64,000 nt of DNA from Chryseobacterium cucumeris (GCF_016775705.1 NZ_CP068760.1:2542001-2606000); one strand, 5' to 3'; counted from the first letter of the stretch, positions 7,314 through 16,381 are shown. The notes: generated from the letters alone by a model not told the origin. Translations and numbers: made by a program.

Positions 7314-8945
7314 ATGAGTTCAGAAAATACAGCATCATTTCATCACAGCATTTTTAAAGGAGAAAACGAAATTCCGGAAGAATATAAAGTTCCGGTTATC
7401 CATCAGAGAGCGTATCTTTTAAATGGAGAACTGGTAGAGTGGAAAGGAGATGTCACGGAAATTTATTCCCCGGTATGCATCCCCACAGAAAACGGATTGG
7501 AAAGAAAACTTCTGGGAAGTATTCCGAATATTGGTCCGAACGAGGCGATGGAAGTTCTCGAAGCTTGTGTAAAAGCCTATGATAACGGACTTGGCGAGTG
7601 GCCGACAATGTCTGTGGAAGGACGTATCAAATGCATGCAGAAATTCGTATATCTGATGATCCAGCAGAGAGATCTGGTTATCAGACTACTGATGTGGGAA
7701 ATCGGAAAGACACTGGCCGATTCTACCAAAGAGTTTGACCGTACGGTAGATTATATCAACCAAACCATTGATGCATTAAAAGATCTTGACAGGGAATCTT
7801 CCCGCTTTCAACAGGCAGAAGGAACGATTGCACAGATCAGGAGAGCACCGCTGGGCGTGGTCTTAAGTATGGGGCCATTCAATTATCCTCTGAATGAAAT
7901 TTTTACCACATTGATTCCGGCTCTGATCATGGGAAATACCATCCTGTTTAAACTACCAAAGCATGGTGTATTAGCTCATTATCCTTTATTAAATGCTTTC
8001 AAAGAAGCCTTCCCGAAAGGAACGGTGAATACATTATATGGAAAAGGCTCAGAAATTATCACTCCCATTATGGAAAGCGGGAAAGTGAACGTTCTTGCCT
8101 TTATCGGATCCAGTAAAGTGGCGAACGGATTAAAAAAATTACACCCGAAAGTAAACCGTTTAAGAGCCATCCTGAGTCTGGATGCTAAAAATGCAGCCAT
8201 CGTTACTAAAAATGCAAATCTTGATGTAGCAGTAAGTGAGTGTATTTTAGGAGCACTTTCTTTCAACGGGCAGCGTTGTACAGCATTGAAACTGATATTT
8301 GTTCAGAAAGAAGTGGCATTGGAGTTTACAGAAAAATTAAGTGCTGCTGTCTCTGCTTTGAAGGCCGGGCTGCCATGGGAAAAAGAGGTGAAAGTAACTC
8401 CACTTCCGGAGGTCAATAAACCGGCTTATCTGAAAGAATGTATTGATGATGCTTTACAGAAAGGAGCTGCAGTACTGAATAAAGATGGAGGCTATACAGA
8501 TGAATCTTTTGTTTTCCCGGCAGTTGTATATCCTGTAAACAGTGAGATGAAACTTTATCATGAAGAACAGTTTGGTCCTGTGATTCCTGTTGTTCCCTTC
8601 GAAGATATAGAAGAGCCTATAGAATATCAGGTGAATGCTTCCCACGGAATGCAGGTAAGTATTTTCAGTGAAGATCCTCATGAAGTAGCAAGACTGATTG
8701 ATCCTTTTGTAAATCTTGTAAGCCGTGTCAATATCAACTGCCAGGCACAAAGAGGCCCCGATGTTTTTCCATTTACAGGAAGAAAAGACAGTGCAGAAGG
8801 AACACTTTCTGTTTTTGATGCACTCCGTTCATTCTCCATCCGGTCTCTGGTGGCGGCAAAACTGACAGATTCCAACAAAGAGCTGCTGAATACTATTGTC
8901 AGAGAACATGATTCTAACTTTTTAAGTACAGATTATATTTTCTGA
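7314..8945 (+). CDS. gapN: NADP-dependent glyceraldehyde-3-phosphate dehydrogenase (GapN-type ALDH)
   Basis: 543 residues, aldehyde dehydrogenase superfamily. It most resembles the non-phosphorylating GAPDH branch, which oxidises glyceraldehyde-3-phosphate to 3-phosphoglycerate with NADP+. Visible features: GPFNYP with N190, the nucleophile C322 in FNGQRCTALK, EEQFGPV, and RGPDVFPFTGRKDS near the C terminus. The usual general-base motif ELGGK is replaced by SLDAKN (288-293), so the conserved Glu is absent. The substrate is inferred from overall similarity to plant GAPN (GQRCTA, RGPDxFPF). A strong terminator follows. It stands alone. Confidence 0.75.
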   Translation: MSSENTASFHHSIFKGENEIPEEYKVPVIHQRAYLLNGELVEWKGDVTEIYSPVCIPTENGLERKLLGSIPNIGPNEAMEVLEACVKAYDNGLGEWPTMSVEGRIKCMQKFVYLMIQQRDLVIRLLMWEIGKTLADSTKEFDRTVDYINQTIDALKDLDRESSRFQQAEGTIAQIRRAPLGVVLSMGPFNYPLNEIFTTLIPALIMGNTILFKLPKHGVLAHYPLLNAFKEAFPKGTVNTLYGKGSEIITPIMESGKVNVLAFIGSSKVANGLKKLHPKVNRLRAILSLDAKNAAIVTKNANLDVAVSECILGALSFNGQRCTALKLIFVQKEVALEFTEKLSAAVSALKAGLPWEKEVKVTPLPEVNKPAYLKECIDDALQKGAAVLNKDGGYTDESFVFPAVVYPVNSEMKLYHEEQFGPVIPVVPFEDIEEPIEYQVNASHGMQVSIFSEDPHEVARLIDPFVNLVSRVNINCQAQRGPDVFPFTGRKDSAEGTLSVFDALRSFSIRSLVAAKLTDSNKELLNTIVREHDSNFLSTDYIF

Positions 8946-8975
8946 TTCTGACTGAAACTGTATTTAACATAAAAT

Positions 8976-9017
8976 AAAAATCCTCAATAAACACCTTGGT
9001 TTGTTGAGGATTTTTTT
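8976..9017 (+). terminator. intrinsic terminator after the aldehyde dehydrogenase gene
   Basis: Stem AAATCCTCAA / TTGAGGATTT, extended by TAAAC / GTTTG, followed by a T run. Confidence 0.85.
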
Positions 9018-9100
9018 AACTTAATGCCGGAAATTAGAGTTTTGTGTTATAATAAGATGGTATTTTTTAGAAATATCATCTAAGGATCAGTGTGTAAATC

Positions 9101-9610
9101 ATGTCTTCACCCGAAAAAGAATTTTTAGAGAAAATTGAAAAGCACAAAGGTGTTGTTTTCAAGATCTCTAAAATGTATATGGATAATAAGGACGACCAGA
9201 ATGACCTCTATCAGGAGATCATTTACCAGGCCTGGAAATCATATGGTGATTTTCAAAAGAGGAGTGATTTCTCCACATGGCTGTACAGAACTGCACTCAA
9301 CACAGCAATTGTTTTTCTGCGAAGTGAAAAAAAACGTAGTTTTATACAGAATCAGAATGTCGATGGGCTGAATGCCCGGCAGGAACCTTATAATGATACG
9401 GATGATATGAATATGAAGCGGATGTATGAAGCTATCCATCAGCTAAGCCCCATTGATAAAGCCCTTATATTCTTTTTTTTAGAGGGTTTTTCCGGAAAAG
9501 AGATTGCTGTACAGCTGGGAATTACTGAAGTGAATACACGGGTAAAGCTGAAGAGAGCAAAAGAAAAGCTGAAAGAGATCATTACCAGACAGGGAACAGA
9601 TTCCTATTAA
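9101..9610 (+). CDS. ECF-type RNA polymerase sigma factor (module 1)
   Basis: 169 residues. Region 2 (about 20-75) has the DLYQEIIYQAWK and DFSTWLYRTALNTA signatures of extracytoplasmic-function sigma factors. Region 4 (about 110-160) has SGKEIAVQLGITEVNTRVKL, a helix-turn-helix. The next gene, 10 bases downstream, encodes a membrane protein that is a plausible anti-sigma or partner. A second copy of the same two-gene module lies at 11099-12218. The target promoters and inducing signal are unknown. Confidence 0.85.
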   Translation: MSSPEKEFLEKIEKHKGVVFKISKMYMDNKDDQNDLYQEIIYQAWKSYGDFQKRSDFSTWLYRTALNTAIVFLRSEKKRSFIQNQNVDGLNARQEPYNDTDDMNMKRMYEAIHQLSPIDKALIFFFLEGFSGKEIAVQLGITEVNTRVKLKRAKEKLKEIITRQGTDSY

Positions 9611-9620
9611 AAATAACACT

Positions 9621-10436
9621 ATGGATTTAGAAAATTTTAAAGAACTTTGGAATAAAGATACAGGACAGGAATCTCCTGAAATTTCTCTGGAAAAACAGAA
9701 GGAAATACATTCTCCGCTGCAGATGCTGAAAGTGAATATGGAAACTGAATTCTGGCTGATGATTGTAACACTGCCTTTGCTGTTAACAGGTTTTCCTTTC
9801 GCCTCTAAGGATTCTAATATTAAAACGATTTCAGTATTTGTCACGATCCTGACCGTTGCTATTATTGTTTATTTTTATTCCCGCTTCCTGAAATTGTATA
9901 AGCTGCTTAGAAAAAACAGTACCAATACAAATTATGATCTGTTTACGCTCAAAACGCAGCTTCTCATCTCGAAAGAAATTTATATCTCATATTATATTTC
10001 TTATATCCCGCTTGGATTTCTTTTGTCTCTGATCCAGATCAATTTTCATTTTGACAGGGAATATAACCTGGCTATTTTCGGGATCAGTCTTCTGATTACC
10101 CTTTTGTTGATTGCTTTTATTATCAGATACTGGATCTATTATATGTACGGAAGATACATTGATGATGTAGTGCGTTGGGTAGATGAACTGAATGGAATTG
10201 AAGTAAGACCAAAACGTGAAAAGAAAAAAACATGGTTTGAACGTTCACAGAAATTTTTCATGAATAAAATGGGAATTAAAGGAAACATCCTGAATACCGT
10301 CATATGGTTTGTATCCATGTATTTTTTTATTATTTTATTTCTGACAATTGTTCTTTTGATCATTATCATAGTAGGGGCAAAACTTGATTTTCTGGATATC
10401 GGATCATTGCAGAGGGCTTTAAATAAACTGAATTAG
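9621..10436 (+). CDS. membrane protein paired with ECF sigma factor (putative anti-sigma)
   Basis: 271 residues. The cytoplasmic N-terminal 45 residues (MDLENFKELWNKD...EISLEKQKEIHSPLQ) precede four hydrophobic segments at roughly 48-65, 70-90, 130-150 and 155-175, then a basic loop and a final helix near 230-255. The N-terminal pattern and first four helices are shared with the protein at 11628, which lacks the last C-terminal part. Position directly behind the sigma gene suggests that it holds or releases the sigma factor. This role is inferred; no zinc anti-sigma motif is present. Confidence 0.6.
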   Translation: MDLENFKELWNKDTGQESPEISLEKQKEIHSPLQMLKVNMETEFWLMIVTLPLLLTGFPFASKDSNIKTISVFVTILTVAIIVYFYSRFLKLYKLLRKNSTNTNYDLFTLKTQLLISKEIYISYYISYIPLGFLLSLIQINFHFDREYNLAIFGISLLITLLLIAFIIRYWIYYMYGRYIDDVVRWVDELNGIEVRPKREKKKTWFERSQKFFMNKMGIKGNILNTVIWFVSMYFFIILFLTIVLLIIIIVGAKLDFLDIGSLQRALNKLN

Positions 10437-10497
10437 AAATTACGCTGTATTCTGTAAAATTTCTATCTTTAGAAAATTGAGTTGTAAAAAATGTCAC

Positions 10498-10857
10498 ATG
10501 GATGATTTTAAAAATCAGGTGTATTCTATAGAAGAATTTCTGGAACTGGTAAAGAGCAAACAGGATAGGCAAGCATCCTTTGACCCGGAATATAATTATG
10601 CAGTTTATTCTTCAGCAGACGAATTTAAGCCCGGAATGAAAATTTTTATCGGAGATCCTTTGGATATTGGTGGGGATGATAATGAAATCTTACCTGATTT
10701 CGTTTTTCATAACAAGCTCCATTATATGTGTTCAGATGAAAATATTCAGGATGTGGTAGATCTTGCTTTCAGACAGCGTGCTGGTATTAGCTCTTCTCAG
10801 CTTATCACAGCTCTGAACCATTATCTGGAAAAAGATGATTTCTTTGATTTTAAATAA
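10498..10857 (+). CDS. conserved hypothetical protein (acidic, 119 residues)
   Basis: Translation is placed at ATG 10498 (MDDFKNQVYSIEEFLELVK); a longer frame would need a TTG at 10477 and an added CKKC that looks accidental. The protein is acidic, soluble and without signal peptide. GDPLDIGGDDNEILPDF and a C-terminal AFRQRAGISSSQLITALNHY are its most distinctive parts. The family was not recognised; the size and acidity resemble immunity-type or small regulatory proteins. It sits between the two sigma modules and has its own terminator. Confidence 0.6.
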   Translation: MDDFKNQVYSIEEFLELVKSKQDRQASFDPEYNYAVYSSADEFKPGMKIFIGDPLDIGGDDNEILPDFVFHNKLHYMCSDENIQDVVDLAFRQRAGISSSQLITALNHYLEKDDFFDFK

Positions 10858-10882
10858 TAAAAGAATTAAATACACAAAAAAC

Positions 10883-10923
10883 AATCACCTGATATGAAAA
10901 AATATCAGGTGATTATTTTTTTC
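10883..10923 (+). terminator. intrinsic terminator
   Basis: Thirteen-base perfect stem AATCACCTGATAT / ATATCAGGTGATT, loop GAAAAA, followed by a T run. It separates the gene ending at 10857 from the second sigma module. Confidence 0.9.
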
Positions 10924-11098
10924 TCCTAACTGGTCAGGTCAGAAAAAATTATTTCGACTCATGCTATTCCGGGGAAATAGTAAAAAGCTTAAAACACACA
11001 CACAATGAGACCTGGCAGTATTTCTCGGTCAGGCTTTTTATTTCTTTTGTAAAAATCTGTAACAATTTTTTTAAACGAAAACTAACTCTATAGAGTAA

Positions 11099-11614
11099 AT
11101 GCCCATGACCTCATTAGAACAAGAGTTTATAAGTCAGATTGAACAGCATAAAGGAATCCTGTTTAAGATTTCTAAAATGTATATGACTGAAAAGGATGAC
11201 CGCGATGATCTTTTTCAGGAGATTACCTATCAGCTTTGGAAAGCATTTCCGGGTTTCAGAGGTGAAAGTGAATTTTCAACATGGCTATACAGAATTGCTT
11301 TGAATACAGCTATTATTTTCCTGAGATCAGAAAAGAGAAGAAGCTTTATCGCCCATGAAGACTTTTCTAACCAAATTATTATTCAGGAAGACTATGATTA
11401 CCGTAAAGAAGAGCGCCTGGCTGAAATGTATCAGGCTATTCATCAGCTTAATCCTATCGACAAGGCCTTTATTTTTTATTATCTGGAGGATTTTTCAGGA
11501 AAACAGATTGCAGAACAGATGGGAATTTCAGAGGGCAATGCAAGAGTGAAAATGAACCGGGCAAAAAATAAACTTAAAGATATCTTAAGCCAAATAAAAA
11601 CCAACCAACATTAA
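11099..11614 (+). CDS. ECF-type RNA polymerase sigma factor (module 2)
   Basis: 171 residues, paralogue of the protein at 9101 over its full length: the segment HKGILFKISKMYM and the region 2 block EFSTWLYRIALNTAIIFLRS are almost the same in both. Region 4 has SGKQIAEQMGISEGNARVKM. Start is the ATG at 11099; a second ATG two codons later is equally possible. It is followed after 13 bases by its membrane partner. Divergence in region 4 between the two copies may mean different promoter targets. Confidence 0.85.
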   Translation: MPMTSLEQEFISQIEQHKGILFKISKMYMTEKDDRDDLFQEITYQLWKAFPGFRGESEFSTWLYRIALNTAIIFLRSEKRRSFIAHEDFSNQIIIQEDYDYRKEERLAEMYQAIHQLNPIDKAFIFYYLEDFSGKQIAEQMGISEGNARVKMNRAKNKLKDILSQIKTNQH

Positions 11615-11627
11615 AATCAGTAATCCA

Positions 11628-12218
11628 ATGAATATCGATGAATTGAAAAATACCTGGAACGAAGATATTGTGGAGGAAACTCCTGAAATAAGTATAGAAC
11701 AGAGGAATAAATTACATCTCCCCCTGGAAAAGATACGTAAAAACATGCGTGTGGAATTCTGGTGGATGATAGGAATCTTTGTCTTTGCTTTTCTGGTGTG
11801 CTCTGTGTGCAGACCATTTAAACTTCAGTTGTATATAACAGTTTTGATTGCCTCCATGCTTTTGGTTACCGTTTTCTTTTTCAGTAAGTTCTTTACATTG
11901 TACAATGAAATCAGTAATCCCGCTCCAAAAACCTATGATTCTTTGAAAGATCTCGTGATGCAGCTCAATCTTAACAAACAGTATTACCTCTCATACTACA
12001 TCAGTTTTGCGCCGTTTCTCGTATGCGAGATCCTGATTGTTCTTGAATTTATCCCGTGGCCAAAACCTTTGAGTGAATTGAAGATTGCGGTGATCTTAAT
12101 TAGTACAGTAACCGTAGGATTATTTTTGCTTTATATTGTAGGAAGGTTCTGGTATAAACGCTACTATGGAAGATATATCCAATATATTGAAGATCTTTTA
12201 GAAGAATTAAAAAGATAG
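11628..12218 (+). CDS. membrane protein paired with ECF sigma factor 2 (putative anti-sigma)
   Basis: 196 residues. N-terminal cytoplasmic part MNIDELKNTWNED...EISIEQRNKLHLPLE aligns with the same part of the protein at 9621, then VEFWWMI and four hydrophobic helices (about 46-62, 68-86, 122-142, 150-170). It ends with RYIQYIEDLLEELKR and lacks the extra helix of its paralogue. Co-directional with and tightly linked to the sigma gene. An anti-sigma role is inferred from order and from the repeat of the arrangement. Confidence 0.6.
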   Translation: MNIDELKNTWNEDIVEETPEISIEQRNKLHLPLEKIRKNMRVEFWWMIGIFVFAFLVCSVCRPFKLQLYITVLIASMLLVTVFFFSKFFTLYNEISNPAPKTYDSLKDLVMQLNLNKQYYLSYYISFAPFLVCEILIVLEFIPWPKPLSELKIAVILISTVTVGLFLLYIVGRFWYKRYYGRYIQYIEDLLEELKR

Positions 12219-12221
12219 AAA

Positions 12222-12254
12222 AGGTTTCGGCGGGCTGAAAGCCCGCCGAAACCT
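12222..12254. terminator. bidirectional terminator / palindrome
   Basis: Fifteen-base perfect stem AGGTTTCGGCGGGCT / AGCCCGCCGAAACCT with GAA loop, placed between convergent genes. There is no clear T run, so it may work as a transcription block rather than as a classical terminator. Confidence 0.65.
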
Positions 12255-12261
12255 ATATTCA

Positions 12262-13800
12262 TTACTGCCCTTTATGTTCTTTTTCTTTGGCAATTTCGTT
12301 TTTTATCCAATCCAGTTGCGGATCTTTTTGATCAATAATATCCTGCATATTTTCAGTAATAGTCACGTCCGGAACAACCCCTTTCCGTGAATCTGAAAAA
12401 TTAATATTAGGCTGCACCAAAAGTAGTCCTATCGGAAATCTGATTTCAGAATTGGGCAGCTTCTGGTAGGAATAAAATCCGGCCACAGTTCCGTCATTGG
12501 CACCTCCGGTTTCTTCTCCCACAAGCGTTGCTCTTTTATCATTCTTAAGTTTGGCGGTAATAATGGAAGATGCTGAGAAGCTGCCTCCGTTGATCAGCAC
12601 AAAAACTTTTCCATGAAAGGCTTCCTTTTTAGGTTTTGTAGGTTTGTCAGCCTTCATCTTGTAGAATACTTTTCCATCCTTTTTATAGGTACTGAAAGTC
12701 TGCGCAAGAAAAAAACTCGGATAAGCGATACTTTTAAGAGCATACTCTAAAGGAGTACTTTTTCTGAAATAATTGGTGCGTAAAGGTGCATTTCTTGAAG
12801 TTAGCTGAGAGGGTTTTATCAGAGTAAACGGTGCATCAGCTAAATACGAATACAGGTTATTGATTTCATATAATGAACCGCCGTAATTGTTTCGGACATC
12901 TATGATGAGGTAGGAAGATTTTGAATGGTTGATGCTGGCAAAAGCTTTTTTATAAAACTTATCTGAGTAATCCCTTGAGAAGCTTTTTACCTTAATATAA
13001 GCAATAGCACTGTCTTTGTCCAGAAACTTGAAGCTTCTGTTATAAGAATCACTTGAAGCTACATAATCATTCAGTTTCTTTTCCGGGGTCTTTTTCTGCA
13101 TTTCCTTATCCTTTTCAAGATCAGCGTCAGATTTTGTTTCTCTGGTTAAGGTATACGTCTTTTTTTCTCCCTGGTATAGGGTTTCAAGAGTGGCTTTGCT
13201 GTCAAATCCATTTTCGGCAGTATAAAAATTAAAGAACAGATCTTTTAAAAAATACGGGTGAAAAGTAGTATTATCACCATCACTGCTGATCAGGCTTCTG
13301 TACTTTTTGATATAATCAGATACAGGTACATTATTGATGGATAAAATTTCAGTTCCTGGCTTTATATGCTCAATAGAGTCTTTGTTTTGAATGATATACA
13401 TTCGGTCTCCCGATATATAATATTCAAAACGGCTGAACATTCCCTTTTGGTGTTCCAATCTTTTAATTTCTTCTTTCGTAAATTTCTTTCTGGGAATTCT
13501 CAATGAAAGATGTCCTTCACGAATTCCGGCAATGACAGGCTGAAGTTTGAAATAAAACTGAAGTGGGGTAAGAGATTCGGTGATCGTTTGCTTGAGACTG
13601 TCAAATTTACGCTCCAGTTCCTTTCTGGGAATATACCAGTATAATTGAGGGTGCATTTGCTGTAATTTTGAATACGCAAAGTCCACATCCTCTTTAAGTT
13701 GCTCCGGTGGAATACATGAAGCCCGCTGTTCGTTGTGTTTTTTTACAGAGGCACAGGACGAAAAAATAGCGAGAAGTAATATTACCGAATAATTTTTCAA
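12262..13800 (-). CDS. S41 family peptidase, lipoprotein
   Basis: 512 residues. A lipobox ending in C16 (FSSC) makes it a lipoprotein. Residues 30-110 form an N-terminal helical cap, 145-185 look PDZ-like (GTEILSINNVPVSDY), and the C-terminal half is the S41 tail-specific-protease domain. NGGSFSASS contains the likely nucleophile S409. The usual Glu after SAS is Ser, as in several Bacteroidota members. Substrates are unfolded or tagged exported proteins in the family generally; the specific one is unknown. It is convergent with the sigma module and has no operon partner. Confidence 0.85.
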   Translation of the reverse strand: MKNYSVILLLAIFSSCASVKKHNEQRASCIPPEQLKEDVDFAYSKLQQMHPQLYWYIPRKELERKFDSLKQTITESLTPLQFYFKLQPVIAGIREGHLSLRIPRKKFTKEEIKRLEHQKGMFSRFEYYISGDRMYIIQNKDSIEHIKPGTEILSINNVPVSDYIKKYRSLISSDGDNTTFHPYFLKDLFFNFYTAENGFDSKATLETLYQGEKKTYTLTRETKSDADLEKDKEMQKKTPEKKLNDYVASSDSYNRSFKFLDKDSAIAYIKVKSFSRDYSDKFYKKAFASINHSKSSYLIIDVRNNYGGSLYEINNLYSYLADAPFTLIKPSQLTSRNAPLRTNYFRKSTPLEYALKSIAYPSFFLAQTFSTYKKDGKVFYKMKADKPTKPKKEAFHGKVFVLINGGSFSASSIITAKLKNDKRATLVGEETGGANDGTVAGFYSYQKLPNSEIRFPIGLLLVQPNINFSDSRKGVVPDVTITENMQDIIDQKDPQLDWIKNEIAKEKEHKGQ

Positions 13801-13971
13801 TGTATCTGAGTTTTTTAGGGTGCTAAAATAGAAAGTTTAAAATTAATCCCGACTTAAATGAATAATAAATTTTTAAAAATACATGATAAATTTAGTTAAA
13901 AAATGCAGTAAAATGGAATAAACTTTCATGTAAAGACAAAAGTCAATACATTTGATATTTATTTCGTACAG

Positions 13972-15069
13972 ATGATTTACTGGATTATTACGTGTATAGT
14001 TGTTTTGACGGTAACTTTTTTTATCGTGATCAATATGAAGGCGTTTGGTGGCGTGCCAAAAGGGAAAAGGCTGAAGCGCATCAGGCAGTCGAAACTCTAT
14101 AAAAACAGACAATTCCAGAATATCAGCCATACACCTTCCCTTACAGAAGGCTACAAAATGTCAAAAGTGACTTATGATTTCTTTTTAGGAAAAAAAGATC
14201 CGCTGCTGAAACCTTTGAAAGAAATTCCAGCTCTTCATACCGATTTGAAAAATTTTGATAAAAATCAGGATGTATTGATCTGGCTGGGACATTCATCTTA
14301 TTACCTGCAGACAGATGGCGTTTCCTTTCTGATAGATCCTGTTCTAAGCCTTTATGGCTCACCTTTCAAATACTTTAATAAAGCTTTCAAAGGCTCAGAT
14401 ATTTTTAAACCTGAAGACATTCCCGGCATAGATTATCTGGTCATCACGCATGATCATTTTGATCACCTGGATTACCCAACGGTAAAATCGATTGAAGAAA
14501 GAACAGACATGGCCATTATACCTTTGGGAGTAGGAGCGCACCTGGAGAGATGGGGATATGCTGAAAACAAGCTTATTGAAGAAGAATGGGGAACAGAAGT
14601 TGCCCTGAAAAATGATATAAAAATTGTTTTCACTCCTGCCAGACACTTTTCCGGCAGAAGAGTGAGACAGAATGATACGCTTTGGAGTTCGTATGTTCTG
14701 GCAACCCCAACAAAAAGAATTTTTCTGGGAGGAGACAGCGGCTATGATTCCCACTTTAAAACAATAGGCGAGCAATACGGACCTTTCGATTATGCTGTTC
14801 TTGAAAACGGACAATATGGAGAGGCATGGCGGTATATCCATACCTTACCGGAAGATTTTGTTCAGGCTGCTATTGATCTTAAAGCACAGCGTATTATCCC
14901 GGTTCATGCTGCCAAATTTGCACTGGCACTTCATCCGTGGAATGAGCCTTTACAAAAGATAACCGCCCTTGGAAAAGAAAAACAGTTGAATATCCTCACC
15001 CCGATGATAGGTGAGGTTGTACATCTGAATCAGTCAGACCAGAAATTTACAGCCTGGTGGGAAAGCTGA
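13972..15069 (+). CDS. membrane-anchored metallo-beta-lactamase-fold hydrolase (NAPE-PLD/RomA-like)
   Basis: 365 residues. An N-terminal helix (2-21) anchors the protein. The metal motif THDHFDHLD is at 159-167, followed by ARHFSGR (about 224), GGDSGYD (about 254) and IPVHAAKF (about 312), all typical of the branch with N-acylphosphatidylethanolamine phospholipase D and bacterial RomA-like proteins. The reaction is probably hydrolysis of a phosphoester or lactone-like bond; the substrate is unknown. Its stop codon touches the stop of the convergent GNAT gene, leaving no room for a terminator between them. Confidence 0.8.
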   Translation: MIYWIITCIVVLTVTFFIVINMKAFGGVPKGKRLKRIRQSKLYKNRQFQNISHTPSLTEGYKMSKVTYDFFLGKKDPLLKPLKEIPALHTDLKNFDKNQDVLIWLGHSSYYLQTDGVSFLIDPVLSLYGSPFKYFNKAFKGSDIFKPEDIPGIDYLVITHDHFDHLDYPTVKSIEERTDMAIIPLGVGAHLERWGYAENKLIEEEWGTEVALKNDIKIVFTPARHFSGRRVRQNDTLWSSYVLATPTKRIFLGGDSGYDSHFKTIGEQYGPFDYAVLENGQYGEAWRYIHTLPEDFVQAAIDLKAQRIIPVHAAKFALALHPWNEPLQKITALGKEKQLNILTPMIGEVVHLNQSDQKFTAWWES

Positions 15070-15357
15070 TCAGGCATGCCAGATTTCTTTATACCTTGCA
15101 GGATGATTTTCAAACTGCTGTCTTACAAAATCGCATTCCGGGTCTACAAGCAAATCTTTTTCTTCCGCATAGCGTACCAGCTCGTCCAGCAATAGTTTGG
15201 CGTATCCTTTTCCCTCACGCTCTTCATCAAGTTTCGTATAAAATACAATAAGCAGTCTTCCATCAACCTCTATGGACATATAACCTGCCTTTTTCCCATC
15301 GATAAGTAGCTGCAATTCATCCTGATATTGAGATACCTGAAACTTTATATTTTCCAT
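15070..15357 (-). CDS. small GNAT-fold N-acetyltransferase
   Basis: 95 residues, matching the short YjdJ/GNAT_acetyltr-like family. VEREGKGYAKLL-like acetyl-CoA loop is seen as EEREGKGYAKLLLDELV (about 44-60), followed by the final CDFVRQQFENHPAR helix typical of this small family. Members are thought to acetylate small molecules or proteins, but substrates are mostly unknown. Convergent and abutting with the hydrolase gene ending at 15069. Confidence 0.8.
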   Translation of the reverse strand: MENIKFQVSQYQDELQLLIDGKKAGYMSIEVDGRLLIVFYTKLDEEREGKGYAKLLLDELVRYAEEKDLLVDPECDFVRQQFENHPARYKEIWHA

Positions 15358-15894
15358 AACAATGTAAGATTTGGTTGATTAAAAATAATTTTGAGACAAT
15401 TCTTTAAAAACATTCTCTCCATTAAAATTACGAAATTAAATGATATCAGATAATAGTTTTTAATAATCTTAACGAATTTTATAACATAAATGGATAAAAG
15501 ATAAAAGATAAAAGATAAAAGATAAAAGATAAAAGATATTACCATTAAATATCCGTATGTCAGGATCAATAGAGCTGGGCTTTAGCCCGCCATACAATAT
15601 ATAATTTCTCCTACGGCTTCAGCCAAAACTTCAAATAGATCTCTTTTTTTATATTGAAAATAATCTACAATTCATTGATTATTAATATTTCATAAGTTTT
15701 CGTTGGATGTAATTATTTGCGTTCTGAGGATGACTTTGGATTGGTTAATGTTTATAAATTTCATAAAAAACGCAGAAAATATTTCAAAGATAATCAGTGG
15801 TTTATGATTTTTATTAACAAATATTAGTATTTATATTTAAGAATTGGCACTTTAATTGACTATCCCTTCATGTTTAATTTTAAAGTGGTGTGAA
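15358..15894. other. intergenic region with a microsatellite and a dispersed repeat
   Basis: No gene is supported. It contains the heptanucleotide tandem repeat at 15493-15538 and a copy of the element GGGCTTTAGCCCGCC ... CGGCTTCAGCC at about 15566-15627. A 74-residue minus-strand frame here is mostly translated repeat. Confidence 0.6.
15493..15538. repeat. tandem heptanucleotide repeat (GATAAAA), about 6.6 copies
   Basis: Six perfect head-to-tail GATAAAA units followed by GATA. It may vary in copy number between isolates. Confidence 0.95.
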
Positions 15895-16353
15895 ATGAAA
15901 AAATTAATATTAACAGCATTATTGGTTGGGACATTTAGTCTTAGTTATGCCCAGTCCGATTATTATAATGATTATAGAAGAAGTATCTCGGACATCAACT
16001 GGCAAAGAGTAATTACTGATCTTGTGCTTTCAACAACACAGGCCAATCAGATTTATGTGTTGAATGACAGATACCGTGATTATGATACGTGGAACAGAGT
16101 TTACGTAGTAGAACCGGGAAGATGGAGGAATGACCGTTATTCGGAGCTGGAAAGAATTCTGGGTAGAGAAAAGTATATCCTCTTTAAAAAGAAATATTAC
16201 AGAGGTCAGAATCCGGTAATCGTCTATGGAAGAAACAAAAACGATTATAAAAAATACCGTAAACAACAGGAAAAGTATTATAAAGATCAGGAGAAATACT
16301 ATAAAAAACAAAATAAACACCGCGGTCACGGGCATGACGGTGACTGGGATTAA
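15895..16353 (+). CDS. secreted small protein with a charged low-complexity tail
   Basis: Start at ATG 15895; a longer frame needs TTG at 15856 and is rejected because the signal peptide begins exactly at MKKLILTALLVGTFSLSYAQ. The mature protein is about 132 residues. Residues 20-110 look ordered (many Tyr, Trp and Arg). The tail (115-152) is repetitive Lys/Tyr/Gln and ends GHGHDGDWD, which could bind metal. The family is not recognised with certainty, but similar short exported proteins are common in flavobacteria. It has its own terminator. Confidence 0.65.
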   Translation: MKKLILTALLVGTFSLSYAQSDYYNDYRRSISDINWQRVITDLVLSTTQANQIYVLNDRYRDYDTWNRVYVVEPGRWRNDRYSELERILGREKYILFKKKYYRGQNPVIVYGRNKNDYKKYRKQQEKYYKDQEKYYKKQNKHRGHGHDGDWD

Positions 16354-16381
16354 GCCCATTATCAACTCTATCACTTATAAC

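Noticed and set aside
10477..10497. TTG start giving a CKKC extension
   Set aside because: The ATG at 10498 starts the ordered part of the protein; the extension appears accidental.
15345..15569. 74-residue minus-strand frame
   Set aside because: A large part is translated from the GATAAAA tandem repeat.
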